Shown here: in pieces, positions 47,826 to 58,168 of the stretch
How positions within the stretch are numbered: the stretch's first letter is position 1
Layout: each line of letters starts with the position of its first letter
Source of the DNA: Bosea sp. OAE506
GTDB lineage: Bacteria; Pseudomonadota; Alphaproteobacteria; Rhizobiales; Beijerinckiaceae
Reading direction: 5' to 3'
DNA: 64,000 nt
NCBI RefSeq assembly: GCF_040546595.1
Contig: NZ_JBEPOB010000001.1
Coordinates: 3,659,001 to 3,723,000, forward strand
Notes under the pieces: generated by a model
Told to the model about the DNA's origin: nothing
Database searches by the model: none
The model's input: only the letters and a program-made list of their open reading frames with translations
Position numbers and translations under genes: made by a program

Positions 47826-49394
47826 ATGAACCGGGTCGTTACGCTTCTGGCCGCCGCGTCGGCGGCCGTTCTCGCCGCCACGGCGGCCGGTGCGAACACG
47901 GTGCGCTGGTCCGCGCCGACCGACATCGCCACGCTCGACCCCTATGCCCAGACCGAGAGCTTCACCACGGCGATGCTCCACCACGTCTTCGACCCGCTGG
48001 TGCGCCGCGGGCGGACGATGCAGCTCGAGCCGGCGCTGGCGACGAGCTGGAAGACGATCAAGCCCGACACCTGGCGCTTCGAGCTGCGCAAGGGCGTCAA
48101 GTTCCACAACGGCAACGCCTTCACCGCCGACGACGTCGTCGCCTCGGTGACCCGTCTGCTCGACCCCGGCGCCCGCGCGCGGGGCAACCTCTCGCAGGTG
48201 ATCCGGGCCGAGAAGGTCGACGACTTCACCGTCGATCTCGTCACCAAGGGCCCCTACCCGCTGCTGCTGAACGATCTCGCCGGCATCTACATCATGGACA
48301 AGGAGTGGATGGAGCAGACGGGCTCGCTCAAGCCGGGCAATATCGCCACCGGCGTCAGCACCGCCGCCTCCACCACCGCCATCGGCACGGGCCCGTTCAA
48401 GCTCGAATCCTTCAAGCCCGATGCCGGCACGACCATGGTCGTGAACCCGGACTGGTGGGACAAGCCGGCCCACAACGTTACCCGCATCGAGTTCAAGCCG
48501 ATCAAGTCGGACGCCACGCGCGTCGCGGCCCTGCTCTCGGGCGAACTCGACCTGATCGCGCCGGCACCGCTGCAGGATCTCGCCCGCATCGGCGCCAACA
48601 GCGCCTTCAAGGTGATCGAGGAGCCCTCGCTGCGGCTGATCTTCCTCGGCTTCAACCAGCGCGACGAACTCAGGGCGGCGCCGGGCCAGAAGAACCCGCT
48701 GAAGGAGCTCAAGGTCCGCCAGGCGCTCTGGCAGGCGGTCGATCTCGACGCGATCCAGAAGCGGGTCATGCGCGGCAAGTCGCAGAACACCGGCACGCTG
48801 GTCGCCCCGCCGGTGCCCGGCTACGACAAGGCCAACGACGTCCTCCCGGGCTACAGCGCCGACAAGGCCAAGGCCCTGCTGGCCGAAGCGGGCTATCCCG
48901 GCGGATTCAAGCTCGGCCTGAACTGTCCCAACGACCGCTACATCAACGACGAGCAAATCTGTGTCGCGGTCGCCGCGATGTGGAGCCGCATCGGCGTGCA
49001 GACCGAGGTGAAGACGGAGTCGCGGGCGACCTATTTCCCCAAGCAGGATCGCGGCGAGTTCGACGCCTTCATGCTGGGATGGGCCACCCTGCCGCCGATG
49101 GACGGGTTCAGCGTGCTCTCGGCGCTGCTGACGGCGCCGAAGGACGGCTATGGTGGCTCGAACGCGATGGGCTATTCCAACCCGGAGATCGAGCGCCTGA
49201 CGCGGGAAGCCGCCGTCGAGCTCGACGAGCCCAAGCGCCGCGCGATGATGATCGAGGCGCTGAAGATCGCGCGCGATACGGTGGCCTATCTGCCGCTGCA
49301 TCTGCAGCCGGTGGCCTGGGCCGCCCGCCAGGGTGTCGATGTTCCGCAGTTCCCGGACGAGTATGTCCGCCTCTGGTTCGCGCAGGTGAAGTGA
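47826..49394 (+). CDS. ABC transporter substrate-binding protein, family 5 (Dpp/Opp-type)
   Basis: A 522-residue periplasmic binding protein of the peptide/nickel/opine class. It has a signal peptide (LLAAASAAVLAATAAGA) and the family motifs LAPALATSWKTI-like (LEPALATSW), KFHNGNAFTADDVVAS and GYSNPEIERL. The start at 47826 follows GGAGGGGTGTCGG; ATGs upstream are in frame but poor. With the following permeases and ATPase it forms a complete importer. Confidence 0.93.
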   Translation: MNRVVTLLAAASAAVLAATAAGANTVRWSAPTDIATLDPYAQTESFTTAMLHHVFDPLVRRGRTMQLEPALATSWKTIKPDTWRFELRKGVKFHNGNAFTADDVVASVTRLLDPGARARGNLSQVIRAEKVDDFTVDLVTKGPYPLLLNDLAGIYIMDKEWMEQTGSLKPGNIATGVSTAASTTAIGTGPFKLESFKPDAGTTMVVNPDWWDKPAHNVTRIEFKPIKSDATRVAALLSGELDLIAPAPLQDLARIGANSAFKVIEEPSLRLIFLGFNQRDELRAAPGQKNPLKELKVRQALWQAVDLDAIQKRVMRGKSQNTGTLVAPPVPGYDKANDVLPGYSADKAKALLAEAGYPGGFKLGLNCPNDRYINDEQICVAVAAMWSRIGVQTEVKTESRATYFPKQDRGEFDAFMLGWATLPPMDGFSVLSALLTAPKDGYGGSNAMGYSNPEIERLTREAAVELDEPKRRAMMIEALKIARDTVAYLPLHLQPVAWAARQGVDVPQFPDEYVRLWFAQVK

Positions 49395-49422
49395 CGCGTT
49401 CGCCGAGGCCGGACCGCCTGCC

Positions 49423-50391
49423 ATGCTGCGCCTCCTGATCGCCCGCCTCGGCCAGGCCGTGCTCGTCATGCTCGCGGTCTCGGCGGTGTCCTTCGGCATG
49501 TTCCGCTTCGTCGGCGATCCCGTCTCGGCTCTGTCGCGCGAGAACGCGACCGTCGAGGAAAAGCAGGAACTGCGCGAGGCACTGGGTCTGGAACGGCCGA
49601 TCATCGTGCAGTTCGGCGCGTTCATCGGCCGGATCGTCCGCGGCGATTTCGGGATCAGCTATCGCAACCAGCGCCCCGTCGCCGCCCTCATCGCGGAGCG
49701 GCTGCCGGCGACGCTGGAGCTGGTTCTGGTCGCGACGGTCCTGTCGCTGGTGCTTGGCATTCCGCTCGGCGTGCTCTGTGCGCTGAAGCCCGACGGGGTC
49801 GCGGCGCGCCTGGTCCAGGCGGTGTCGCTGATCGGCATCTCGACACCGACCTTCGTGACGGGGATCGTCCTGATCCTGACCTTCGCGGTGACGCTCGGCC
49901 TCCTGCCCTCCTTCGGCCGGGGCGAGACCGTGCAGATCGGCCCCTGGTCGACGGGGCTGCTGACGGTCAGCGGGCTCAAAGCGCTGATCCTGCCCTCGAT
50001 CACGCTGGCGCTCTACCAGCTCACCCTGATCATGCGGCTCGTCCGCTCGGAGCTGATCGATGTGCTCTCAAGCGACTATATCCGCTTCGCCCGGGCGCGC
50101 GGCCTGTCGGCCCGGCATATCCATTTCACGTTGGCGCTGCGCAACGCGCTGATGCCGGTGATCACGGTCACGGGGCTGCAGATCGGCTCGCTGATCGCCT
50201 TCGCCATCGTCACCGAGACGGTGTTCCAGTGGCCCGGCATGGGGCTGCTCTTCATCCAGGCCGTCAGCTTCTCGGACGTGCCGGTGATGGCGGCCTATCT
50301 GCTCTTCGTCGGGCTGCTCTTCGTCCTCATCAACACCGCCGTCGACCTGCTTTATGCGCTGGTCGATCCGCGTCTGCGCGTGAGGAGCTGA
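49423..50391 (+). CDS. ABC transporter permease (DppB-type)
   Basis: A 322-residue inner-membrane permease with about six transmembrane helices. The N-terminal LLIARLGQAVLVMLAVSAVSF is typical of DppB, and the EAA loop is ARARGLSARHIHFTLALRNA. It starts 28 bases after the binding-protein gene; the second permease starts 2 bases after its stop. Confidence 0.94.
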   Translation: MLRLLIARLGQAVLVMLAVSAVSFGMFRFVGDPVSALSRENATVEEKQELREALGLERPIIVQFGAFIGRIVRGDFGISYRNQRPVAALIAERLPATLELVLVATVLSLVLGIPLGVLCALKPDGVAARLVQAVSLIGISTPTFVTGIVLILTFAVTLGLLPSFGRGETVQIGPWSTGLLTVSGLKALILPSITLALYQLTLIMRLVRSELIDVLSSDYIRFARARGLSARHIHFTLALRNALMPVITVTGLQIGSLIAFAIVTETVFQWPGMGLLFIQAVSFSDVPVMAAYLLFVGLLFVLINTAVDLLYALVDPRLRVRS

Positions 50392-50393
50392 GC

Positions 50394-51296
50394 GTGGCGG
50401 CCTCCCTGTCCCGGCGGCTGCGGCGCGTTCCGCTTTCGGTCTGGCTCGCCGGGCTGATGGCCGTCGTCATCGTGGCGGCGGCCGCCTTGGCCCCGCTGAT
50501 CGCGCCGTTCGATCCGACCGACCTGACGAGCTTCAACCTGATCGACGCGGAGCTGCCGCCGCGCTTCTCGCCCGATGGCGATCCGCGCTTCCTGCTCGGC
50601 ACCGACAACCAGGGCCGCGACCTGCTCTCCGCCATGCTCTACGGCGCGCGTGTCTCGATCCTGATCGGCGGCGGCGCCGTGATGGTGGCGGCGGTGGTCG
50701 GCGTCGGGCTCGGCCTGATCGCTGGCTATTTCGGCGGCTGGGTCGATGCCGCGATCATGCGCTTCGGCGACATCATCCTGAGCTTCCCGACCATCCTGCT
50801 CGCCCTGCTCGTCGCCGGGGTGGCGCGGATGCTGTTTCCGGCCGCGAGCTCGGCGGAGTGGGCGCCCTTCATCCTGATCGGGGCGATCGCGATCCATGAA
50901 TGGGTGCAGTATGCCCGCACCGTACGGGCCGCGACCATGGTCGAGACTGCGCGCGACTATGTCCGCGCGGTCAAGGTCATCGGCCTGCCCTCTCGCCAGA
51001 TCATGCTGCGGCACATCCTGCCCAATGTGATGGGGCCGGTGCTGGTGATCGCGACCATCAACCTCGCCGCCGCCGTGTTGACGGAAGCCACCCTCTCCTT
51101 CCTCGGCGTCGGCATGCCGCCGACCTATCCCTCGCTCGGCACGCTGATCAGGATCGGCAACGAGTTCGTCTTCTCCGGCGTGTGGTGGATCGCGCTGTTT
51201 CCGGCGCTGCTGCTGGTGCTGCTGGTGCTAGGCGTCAACATCGTCGGCGACTGGCTGCGCGACCTGTTCAACCCGAAGCTGCAGGGGCGCGGATGA
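50394..51296 (+). CDS. ABC transporter permease (DppC-type)
   Basis: A 300-residue permease with about six transmembrane helices and the DppC signature LGTDNQGRDLLSAMLYGARVS near residue 75. The EAA-like loop is VKVIGLPSRQIMLRHILPNV. I chose the GTG at 50394, preceded by GAGGAG; the frame is open inside the upstream permease gene. Its stop overlaps the ATPase start (ATGA). Confidence 0.94.
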   Translation: MAASLSRRLRRVPLSVWLAGLMAVVIVAAAALAPLIAPFDPTDLTSFNLIDAELPPRFSPDGDPRFLLGTDNQGRDLLSAMLYGARVSILIGGGAVMVAAVVGVGLGLIAGYFGGWVDAAIMRFGDIILSFPTILLALLVAGVARMLFPAASSAEWAPFILIGAIAIHEWVQYARTVRAATMVETARDYVRAVKVIGLPSRQIMLRHILPNVMGPVLVIATINLAAAVLTEATLSFLGVGMPPTYPSLGTLIRIGNEFVFSGVWWIALFPALLLVLLVLGVNIVGDWLRDLFNPKLQGRG

Positions 51297-53008
51297 GCAT
51301 GGTTGCCCCCATACTCGCCATCGACCGGCTGCGGATCGAATACCCGCTGGCCGATGGCGGCGTGCTGACGGCGGTGGAAGGCGCGTCGCTGACCATCGCG
51401 CCGGGCGAGATTCATGCGCTGGTGGGTGAATCCGGCGCGGGCAAGACGACGATCGGCAATGCGGTGCTCGGCCTGCTCGAAAAGCCCGGCCGGATCGCCT
51501 CGGGCACGATCGCGCTCGACGGCCAGCCCTTCGACCCGCAGAAGCCCGGCGCGGTCCGGCTCGGCCGCGACATCGGCGCGGTGTTCCAGGACCCGATGAC
51601 GAGCCTGAACCCGCTCTTCACGATCGAGAGCCAGATCGTCGAGACGCTGCGGGCGCATCTGCCGCTGGACCGGGCCGCTGCGCGGGCGCGGGCGCTCGAG
51701 CTGCTGAAGGCGGTCGGCATTCCCGAGCCGGAGCGCAGGCTGTCGGCCTATCCGCACCAGCTCTCCGGCGGGCAGCGGCAGCGCGTCGTCATCGCCTGCG
51801 CCCTGGCCTGCGAGCCCCAGCTGCTCGTAGCCGACGAGCCGACGACCGCGCTCGACGTCTCGATCCAGGCGCAGATCCTCGATCTGCTGCGCGGGCTGGC
51901 GGATGAGCGCGGCATCGGGATCCTGCTCGTCACGCACAATATGGGCGTCGTCGCGCAGATCGCCGACACGGTGACGATCATGCATCGCGGCCACATCGTC
52001 GAGAGCGGGCCGGTGGCGCAGGTCCTGCACAATCCCCAAGCGGACTATGCCAAGGCCCTGATCGGCGCCGTGCCACGCATCGACATCCGGCTCGACCGCT
52101 TTCCGATGCTCGACGGGGCGAACCAGACCGAGGCCGGCGCCGCCCGGGACAGGCTTCGGGCAAAGGCCCTGGCCGTCGGGGACCCGTCGTCGGGTCGCGA
52201 CGTGCCCCTGCTGAGCGTCGATAATCTCAGCGTCGATTACGGGGCGGGCTTCCTCGCCGGCCGTGGCGCCCGCGCCTTCCGGGCCGTCGACGGGGTGAGC
52301 TTCGAGATCAAGCAAGGCGAGGTCTTCGGCCTCGTCGGCGAGTCCGGCTGCGGCAAGACCACCATCGCCAATGTGGTGGCGGGCCTGCGCGCGCCGACCG
52401 GCGGCACCATCCGCTTCGACGGCCAGGTGATCGCCGGTGCGGAGGCGGCGCCGCGCAAGGGCAAGGCGCGGCGCGCCATCCAGATGATCTTCCAGGATCC
52501 CTATTCCTCGCTGAACGCGCGGATGCGCGTCGGCCGCATCCTGGCCGAGCCGATCCTGTTCTACGAGCTGGCGCGGACGCGGGCCGAGGCCGAGGCCGAT
52601 GTCGGCTTGCTGATCGAGGCCGTCGGCCTGCCGGCCGAGGCCGCACAGCGCTTCCCGCATGCCTTCTCCGGCGGCCAGCGCCAGCGGCTCTCGATCGCGC
52701 GGGCGCTGGGGGCGCGGCCGCGGCTGATCGTCTGCGACGAGCCGACCTCCTCCCTCGACGTCTCCGTCCAGGCGCAGATCCTCAACCTGCTCAAGGATCT
52801 GCGCGATGCGACCGGGCTGACGCTGCTGCTGATCAGTCATGACCTCGCGGTGATCCGCCAGATGTGCGACCGCGTCGCGGTGATGCGCGCGGGGCGGATC
52901 GTCGAGATGGCGGCGGCCGAGACACTCTTCACGGCTCCGCAGGCCGATTACACCCGACAACTGCTCTCGCTCGTGCCGACGCTCGAGCGCATTCGCGGCG
53001 AAGCCTGA
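51293..53008 (+). CDS. Fused double ABC ATPase (DppD-DppF type)
   Basis: A 571-residue protein with two complete nucleotide-binding domains in one chain. Domain 1: Walker [10 protein letters not shown] near residue 43, signature LSGGQRQRV, Walker [13 protein letters not shown]. Domain 2: Walker [10 protein letters not shown] near residue 347, signature [10 protein letters not shown], Walker [13 protein letters not shown]. The fusion replaces separate DppD and DppF, energising the two permeases. The next amidohydrolase starts 46 bases later. Confidence 0.94.
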   Translation: MSMVAPILAIDRLRIEYPLADGGVLTAVEGASLTIAPGEIHALVGESGAGKTTIGNAVLGLLEKPGRIASGTIALDGQPFDPQKPGAVRLGRDIGAVFQDPMTSLNPLFTIESQIVETLRAHLPLDRAAARARALELLKAVGIPEPERRLSAYPHQLSGGQRQRVVIACALACEPQLLVADEPTTALDVSIQAQILDLLRGLADERGIGILLVTHNMGVVAQIADTVTIMHRGHIVESGPVAQVLHNPQADYAKALIGAVPRIDIRLDRFPMLDGANQTEAGAARDRLRAKALAVGDPSSGRDVPLLSVDNLSVDYGAGFLAGRGARAFRAVDGVSFEIKQGEVFGLVGESGCGKTTIANVVAGLRAPTGGTIRFDGQVIAGAEAAPRKGKARRAIQMIFQDPYSSLNARMRVGRILAEPILFYELARTRAEAEADVGLLIEAVGLPAEAAQRFPHAFSGGQRQRLSIARALGARPRLIVCDEPTSSLDVSVQAQILNLLKDLRDATGLTLLLISHDLAVIRQMCDRVAVMRAGRIVEMAAAETLFTAPQADYTRQLLSLVPTLERIRGEA

Positions 53009-53054
53009 CGGCCGGCTTCACCGATCCAAACATGTAAGGCCCGAGGAGACGACC

Positions 53055-54539
53055 ATGACCGACATCCTGATCCAGCACGGCGTGGTCGTGACCATGGACG
53101 GCACACGGCGCGTCATCGAGGACGGCGCCGTCGCGATCAAAGGCGACCGCATCGTCGCCGTCGGCACCAGCGCCGAACTCGCGATCAGCCAGGGCGATGC
53201 CGTCACCCTCATCGACGCTGCCGGCAAGATCGTGATGCCGGGCCTGATCGACGCCCACACCCATGCCGGCCACGGACTGATCAAGACCATGGGCGGGGGG
53301 CGCAGCGACGAATGGTACGAGGTCTGCCACAGGGTCTACACCGTCGCCTCGACGCCGGAATGGTGGCGCGCCGAGGCGCAGCTCGCGGCGCTGGAGCGAC
53401 TGCGCTTCGGCGTCACGACCGCGGTCGCGCTGCTGGGCGGCGGCGACACCATCATGCGCTGCGACGAGCCTGTTTATGGCGAGGCGCATCTCGACGGCGT
53501 CGCCGAGGTCGGCACGCGCTCGGTGCTGGCGGTCGGCGCGACGCGCCCGCCCTTCCCGCGCACCTATGCCCGCTTCGAGAACGGCGAGGCGAAGGAGCAC
53601 GCCACGACGTTCAAGGACATGTTTGCGACCTGCCAGTCACTGGTCGAGACCCAGCATGGCCGGCTCGGCAAGCGGCTCAACATCGCGCTGATCACGCCGA
53701 CGCTGCGGGCCGAGCACGAGGCCGGGCTCAGCGCATCGGATCTGGCCGATGCGCGTGCGCAGGGCCGCCGCATGTCCGACTTCGCCAGGGAGGCCGGGCT
53801 CGTCTTCACCCAGGACGGGCACACCAAGGGCAGCGTCGCCTATGCCAAGGAGCTCGGCATTCTCGGGTCCCATGCGCTGCTCTCGCATTCGACGGCGCTG
53901 ACCGACGAGGAGATCGCGATCGTCGCCGATACCGGCACGCATATCGTCCATAATCCATCCGCCGTCGCCTCGATCCTGGCGCGCTGCCCGGTCACGGAGC
54001 TGCTGGAGGCCGGCGCCAATGTCTGCCTCGGCTCGGATGCCACAGCGCCGGACCGCTCGGGCGACATGTTCCGTCACATGCAGCAATGCATGCATTACCA
54101 CCGCACCTTCCACCACGATCCGAGTTGGCTGCCGCCGGGACGCGTGCTGGAGATGTGCACCGTCGATGCCGCCCGGGCGCTCGGCATGGCCGACGAGATC
54201 GGCTCGCTGGAGGTCGGCAAGAAGGCCGACGTCGTGCTGCTCGACTGGCGCCGGCCGCATCTCTACCCGGCCAACATGCCGCTGTTCCGGCTGGTCTATT
54301 TCGCCAATGGCAACGACGTCGACACCGTCATCGTCGATGGGCGGATCGCGCTGCGCGGCCGCGTCGCGCAGTTCGTCAACGAGGATGCGGTGCTCGACAC
54401 GGCACAGGCCCAAACGGACTGGATGCTCGATTACTGCGGCTTCCGGCCTCTGCTGGAGACGCCGGCGAGTTTCTGGGGCCAGGTGCGCGCCATGGACCAA
54501 GTCGAGGCGCGCAGCCTGTCGGGGCTCAAGAAGAACTGA
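53055..54539 (+). CDS. Amidohydrolase family protein (TRZ/ATZ-like)
   Basis: A 494-residue metal-dependent hydrolase. Motifs: PGLIDAHTHAGHG, the His of FTQDGHTKGS, LLSHSTAL, the Asp in GSDATAPDRSGD. It is paralogous to 46344-47738. Cotranscription with the transporter upstream is likely, so the imported compound may be its substrate. Specificity cannot be read from sequence. Confidence 0.88.
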   Translation: MTDILIQHGVVVTMDGTRRVIEDGAVAIKGDRIVAVGTSAELAISQGDAVTLIDAAGKIVMPGLIDAHTHAGHGLIKTMGGGRSDEWYEVCHRVYTVASTPEWWRAEAQLAALERLRFGVTTAVALLGGGDTIMRCDEPVYGEAHLDGVAEVGTRSVLAVGATRPPFPRTYARFENGEAKEHATTFKDMFATCQSLVETQHGRLGKRLNIALITPTLRAEHEAGLSASDLADARAQGRRMSDFAREAGLVFTQDGHTKGSVAYAKELGILGSHALLSHSTALTDEEIAIVADTGTHIVHNPSAVASILARCPVTELLEAGANVCLGSDATAPDRSGDMFRHMQQCMHYHRTFHHDPSWLPPGRVLEMCTVDAARALGMADEIGSLEVGKKADVVLLDWRRPHLYPANMPLFRLVYFANGNDVDTVIVDGRIALRGRVAQFVNEDAVLDTAQAQTDWMLDYCGFRPLLETPASFWGQVRAMDQVEARSLSGLKKN

Positions 54540-54548
54540 GCTTCGGCC

Positions 54549-55744
54549 TCAGGCCGCTGGGCGCAGCGGCACGCCGTCGCGGGCGACGATGCGGCCGCGC
54601 TTGAGAACGCGGCGGTTGGGCGAGCGGTTGACGACCGCCTCGGCCAGCGTCTCGCCGGGCAGGATCAGCAGATCGGCGGCGCAGCCCTCGGCCAGCCCAT
54701 AGTCCGCGACCTCCATCAGCTTCGCGCCCTCGACGGTGCAGGTGTCGAGCGCGAGCCGTACCTCGTCGTCACGGCGCAGATTGTTGCGCAGCCCGACGAG
54801 CACGGCGCGCTCCAGCATGTCGCCATTGCCATAGGGGTTCCAGGTGTCGCGGATGCCGTCGGAGCCGGCGGCGATGCGGATGCCGGCGGCGAGCATCCGC
54901 TTCACGGCCGGAACGGGCCGGCTGGCCGGCGCCGTGGTGACGATGGCGATGTCGAGTTCGGCGATCGCCTCGATCAGCGGATCCACCAGCGCCGGATCGG
55001 GCGTGCCCAGGCAGAAGGCATGGCTGATCGCGACCTTGCCCTGCATGCCGAGCGCCCGCGTCCGCTCGATGATCAGGTCCAGCGAAAACGCGCCCATTTC
55101 CCCGGGCTCGTGCAGATGGATGTCGAGCGGCTTCCCGTAGCGCTGGCAGAGCCCGAAGATCGCGTCCAGATGGCCCCTGGGGTCGCGGTCGATGCCGCAG
55201 GGGTCGAGCCCGCCGACGACCTCGCAGCCGGCCTTCATGGCCGCGTCCATGACCTCGAGCGTGCCCGGGCGGCGCAGCAGACCGGACTGTGGAAAGGCGA
55301 CCAGCTCGATGTCGACGATGTCGCGCCAGGCATCGCGGGTCGCCATCACGCCCTCGATGCCCCAGAGACCGTGCTCGGTGTCGACATCGACATGGCTGCG
55401 GATATGGGTGGCACCGAAGACCGAGCCCGCACAGCCTGCCGCGCCGACTGGCGGGCGGGCTCGATGTCGAGCCGTTTCTTATTCATCCGCTCGTTGTCGA
55501 TCTTGTCGAGCAGATTCGGGCCAACCTCGTTCACGTACCAGGGCAGGCCGAGCAGGTTCTTGTCGAGATGGGTGTGCGCCTCGACGAGGCCGGGCACGAC
55601 GATCTCGCCACGTCCCTCCTCCACCAGGACGCCAGGCGCCGCGATGGCCGGCGCGACGCGGGCGATGCGGCCGTCCTCGATCAGGATGTCGGTCGCCGCT
55701 CCGCCGAAGGGGCGGACGTCGCGCAGCAGAAGGGAAGCCGTCAT
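54549..55744 (-). pseudogene. Cytosine deaminase-like amidohydrolase, frameshifted
   Basis: The N-terminal half (MTASLLLRDVRPF, then VPGLVEAHTHLDKN, from 55744) and the C-terminal half (GVMATRDAWRDIV through HLHEPGEMG, SHAFCLG and GSDGIRDTW, to 54549) lie in different frames. The break is near 55435, where the first frame leaves SARQAVRA and GSVFGATH-like coding resumes in another frame. A one-base deletion in GGCCTGTGCGG would explain it. The combined size fits CodA-type deaminases. It is convergent with the amidohydrolase at 53055. Confidence 0.8.
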
Positions 55745-55901
55745 GAGCGGAAATGCCTCGCGAAATCGCGGCCGAAGCGCCCTCGACATCGAGGCAGATC
55801 GCAGCCGGCCCCCAGCATAGGCAGCAGGCCAAAAGGCCTCAAGCGGCATCCGAACCAACGGATCCGCTCCTACCAGCAATTTTTTGAGATCATTGAAGAA
55901 A

Positions 55902-55978
55902 TGGCGCGGGCGACGGGGCTCGAACCCGCGACCTCCGGCGTGACAGGCCGGCACTCTAACCAACTGAGCTACGCCCGC
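55902..55978 (-). tRNA. tRNA-Asp (GTC)
   Basis: Read on the minus strand it starts GCGGGCGTAGCTCAG and ends CGCCCGCGCCA. The acceptor stem pairs fully, the anticodon loop reads CCTGTCACG giving GTC, the T-loop is GGTTCGAGCC and the CCA end is encoded. Length is 77 bases. Confidence 0.96.
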
Positions 55979-56168
55979 GCAGGGCAGCCGAGACGCTGTG
56001 GCCGTCGGCGAGGTGTGGATTATGGCGACGGGCCCGAAGTGTCAAGCGCGCAGCGCCGGCAAAATGCAGATCGCCGGGATCCGTCTGGGGATGTGTGTAG
56101 CGTGCGTCCCGCCATCGCGCGACGGAAGGCTTGATGGCCGCCTCCGCACGGCTTACATGCGGCTGCGC

Positions 56169-56244
56169 GGGCGGTTAGCTCAGTCGGTAGAGCATCTCGT
56201 TTACACCGAGAGGGTCGGCGGTTCGAGCCCGTCACCGCCCACCA
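56169..56244 (+). tRNA. tRNA-Val (TAC)
   Basis: It starts GGGCGGTTAGCTCAGTCGG and ends ACCGCCCACCA. The acceptor stem pairs fully, the anticodon loop GTTTACACC gives TAC, the T-loop is GGTTCGAGCCC and CCA is encoded. Length is 76 bases. The chemoreceptor-like gene converges on it, ending 11 bases beyond. Confidence 0.96.
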
Positions 56245-56254
56245 TCCAGACCGT

Positions 56255-58069
56255 TCAGGCCATGGCGATCTCGCGCGAGAGCGATTCGGCGTGGCGGTCC
56301 AGCTGCTGCACCGCCGACGCGACTCGCGACGACGCATCGTCCAGCGCCTGCACGCTACCGCCGGCGGCGGCCGTTTCGCTCCTGACACGATCGAGCGCGG
56401 CGACCATAGCATTCGCCTCCTCGAAAACCGTCCGCATATGGCGCTCGATATCGGCCGAGACCGCGACGTCGTCGCGCAGCCGCTGGGCGAGATCGCGAGC
56501 CGTCGCGCCGTCGCCGACAAGGCAGCCTGTCATGTCGGTGATCTGGGCGGCAACCTCGCCCGACGCGAGCTGAATCTTGCAGATGCGATCGGCGATGTCC
56601 TCGGTCGCTGAAGCCGTCCGTTCGGCCAGCGCCTTGACCTCGCCGGCCACGACCGCGAAACCGCGCCCGGCCGGTCCTGCGCGTGCGGCCTCGATGGTCG
56701 CATTGAGGGCGAGCAGATTGACCTGCTCCGCAATGTCCCGGATGACGCCCACGACATCGCCGACGCGGGTGGCCTCGGTGGCCAGGCGACGGGTGCGATC
56801 CTCGGCATCGCGCGAGCGACGCACCGCATGCTCGGCCTGATGGCCGACGAGATCGAGATGGGCTTCGACGGTCTGGACGGCCGTGCCGATCGCCGTTCCA
56901 AGCGCGATCACCGCCCGCCCGGCATCGTCCAGCCGGGCGGCATGCGTCCCGGCCTGGCGCACCAGGTCACCGCTCACGGCAGACAGCGCGGCGACCTCAT
57001 CGACCGCGCCGCGGATCGCCCCCGAGGAAGCAGCCGCTTCGGCGCGCAGGCGGTGCAGGTCCTCCCCCAGCCCGGCGCTGAAGCGATGCAGCCGGCCGGC
57101 CCGCTCGAGCCGCTGGCGCGCCTCCTCATCGGCCTCCTGCTGCGCGGCGAGGGCCGCGCGCCGCTCCCGATTCAACATCTGAAGAGCGCGCGCGACGACA
57201 CCCAATTCGTCGCGCCGGTCGACATAGGGGACTTTCACCACACCACCGCGATCCTGCGCGAGCTGGCCGATGATGGCGGTCAGGTCACGCAGCGGCCGGA
57301 CGACGCGTAGCGCGACGGCAACAAAGGTCAGCGCCAAGACGGCGGCCGCCAGCAGCCCGCCCTGCATCAGGCGCCAACCGATTTCCCCGGCCTCCCGGGT
57401 GACGGTGGCAAGGGGCTGCCTAATCTCGATGATGCCGCGGACGTCGCCGACCTTCCAGAGGCGGATCGGGGAATCGGGATGGCTGTTGTGGCAATTGACG
57501 CAGCTTTGCGTCATGCGGTCGGCCACGGCGACGCGCAGGACCGCGTCGGCACCCTCCCCCTCGATGGCGCTGTAGGACGGCGGCCGCTCCTCCGTCAGGA
57601 CTTTCCATGCCGCGGCCTGAAAGGCGTCGAGGCTTTCGCGCCGGGGCCGCTGCGGCCATGGATAGGGGCTGACCAGCCTGATCTGGTCGCCACCGGCAGC
57701 CAGTTTTTCCGTGTAGTCGAGCAGGAAGCTGGTCGGGACGGGGATCGCATGCAGGTCGGGCCCATAGCCGGACTTGGCGGCCCCCACGCCCTTGGGCGGC
57801 AGACGGGCGATCACGGCATCGGAATAGAACGCTCGCAGCGCCACCAGCCGCATCGCGCCTGCCACGGCACGCTCGCGCGCCGCGCGCACCTCGACTGCGA
57901 CGATGGATCCCGGCAGATAGACGGACAGCGCGATCATGAGGAGCATGATGGCGGTCACGCCGGGCAGCACGATCGACCAGATCAGCGACCTGTAGGCAAA
58001 CAGGCTGGCCGGGGCGTGCCTCGCGGCCGCCTCACCCGAACTCGAACGCGTCTCACCCATCGCCGTCAT
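56255..58069 (-). CDS. Methyl-accepting chemotaxis-like sensor with c-type haem motif
   Basis: A 604-residue membrane sensor. A transmembrane helix at about 29-52 is followed by a periplasmic Tll0287-like (DUF3365) domain containing CVNCH at residues 190-194, a c-type haem attachment site. A second helix lies at about 233-255, then a HAMP region ([14 protein letters not shown]) and a cytoplasmic signalling domain with the hairpin core [15 protein letters not shown]. The hairpin matches chemoreceptors; no che genes are nearby. It may sense redox, oxygen or NO through haem (inference). Confidence 0.9.
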   Translation of the reverse strand: MTAMGETRSSSGEAAARHAPASLFAYRSLIWSIVLPGVTAIMLLMIALSVYLPGSIVAVEVRAARERAVAGAMRLVALRAFYSDAVIARLPPKGVGAAKSGYGPDLHAIPVPTSFLLDYTEKLAAGGDQIRLVSPYPWPQRPRRESLDAFQAAAWKVLTEERPPSYSAIEGEGADAVLRVAVADRMTQSCVNCHNSHPDSPIRLWKVGDVRGIIEIRQPLATVTREAGEIGWRLMQGGLLAAAVLALTFVAVALRVVRPLRDLTAIIGQLAQDRGGVVKVPYVDRRDELGVVARALQMLNRERRAALAAQQEADEEARQRLERAGRLHRFSAGLGEDLHRLRAEAAASSGAIRGAVDEVAALSAVSGDLVRQAGTHAARLDDAGRAVIALGTAIGTAVQTVEAHLDLVGHQAEHAVRRSRDAEDRTRRLATEATRVGDVVGVIRDIAEQVNLLALNATIEAARAGPAGRGFAVVAGEVKALAERTASATEDIADRICKIQLASGEVAAQITDMTGCLVGDGATARDLAQRLRDDVAVSADIERHMRTVFEEANAMVAALDRVRSETAAAGGSVQALDDASSRVASAVQQLDRHAESLSREIAMA

Positions 58070-58119
58070 CTCCGACGTGCGGAGAATGCCTGCAGACTCG
58101 TTAAGGCTTTACCATAGGG

Positions 58120-58144
58120 AAAGGCCGCCGGTTGCCCGGCGGCC
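58120..58144 (-). terminator. Terminator downstream of lon
   Basis: A 9-bp perfect stem GGCCGCCGG / CCGGCGGCC with a 4-base loop lies 25 bases past the lon stop. On the minus strand it is followed by TTTCCC, a weak T tract. Confidence 0.55.
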
Positions 58145-58168
58145 TTCTGAATGAGCCTCGATTGGCTG

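Noticed and set aside
55902..56244. tRNA-associated integration site
   Set aside because: Two tRNAs lie beside the catabolic island, but no integrase or repeated tRNA 3' end was found.
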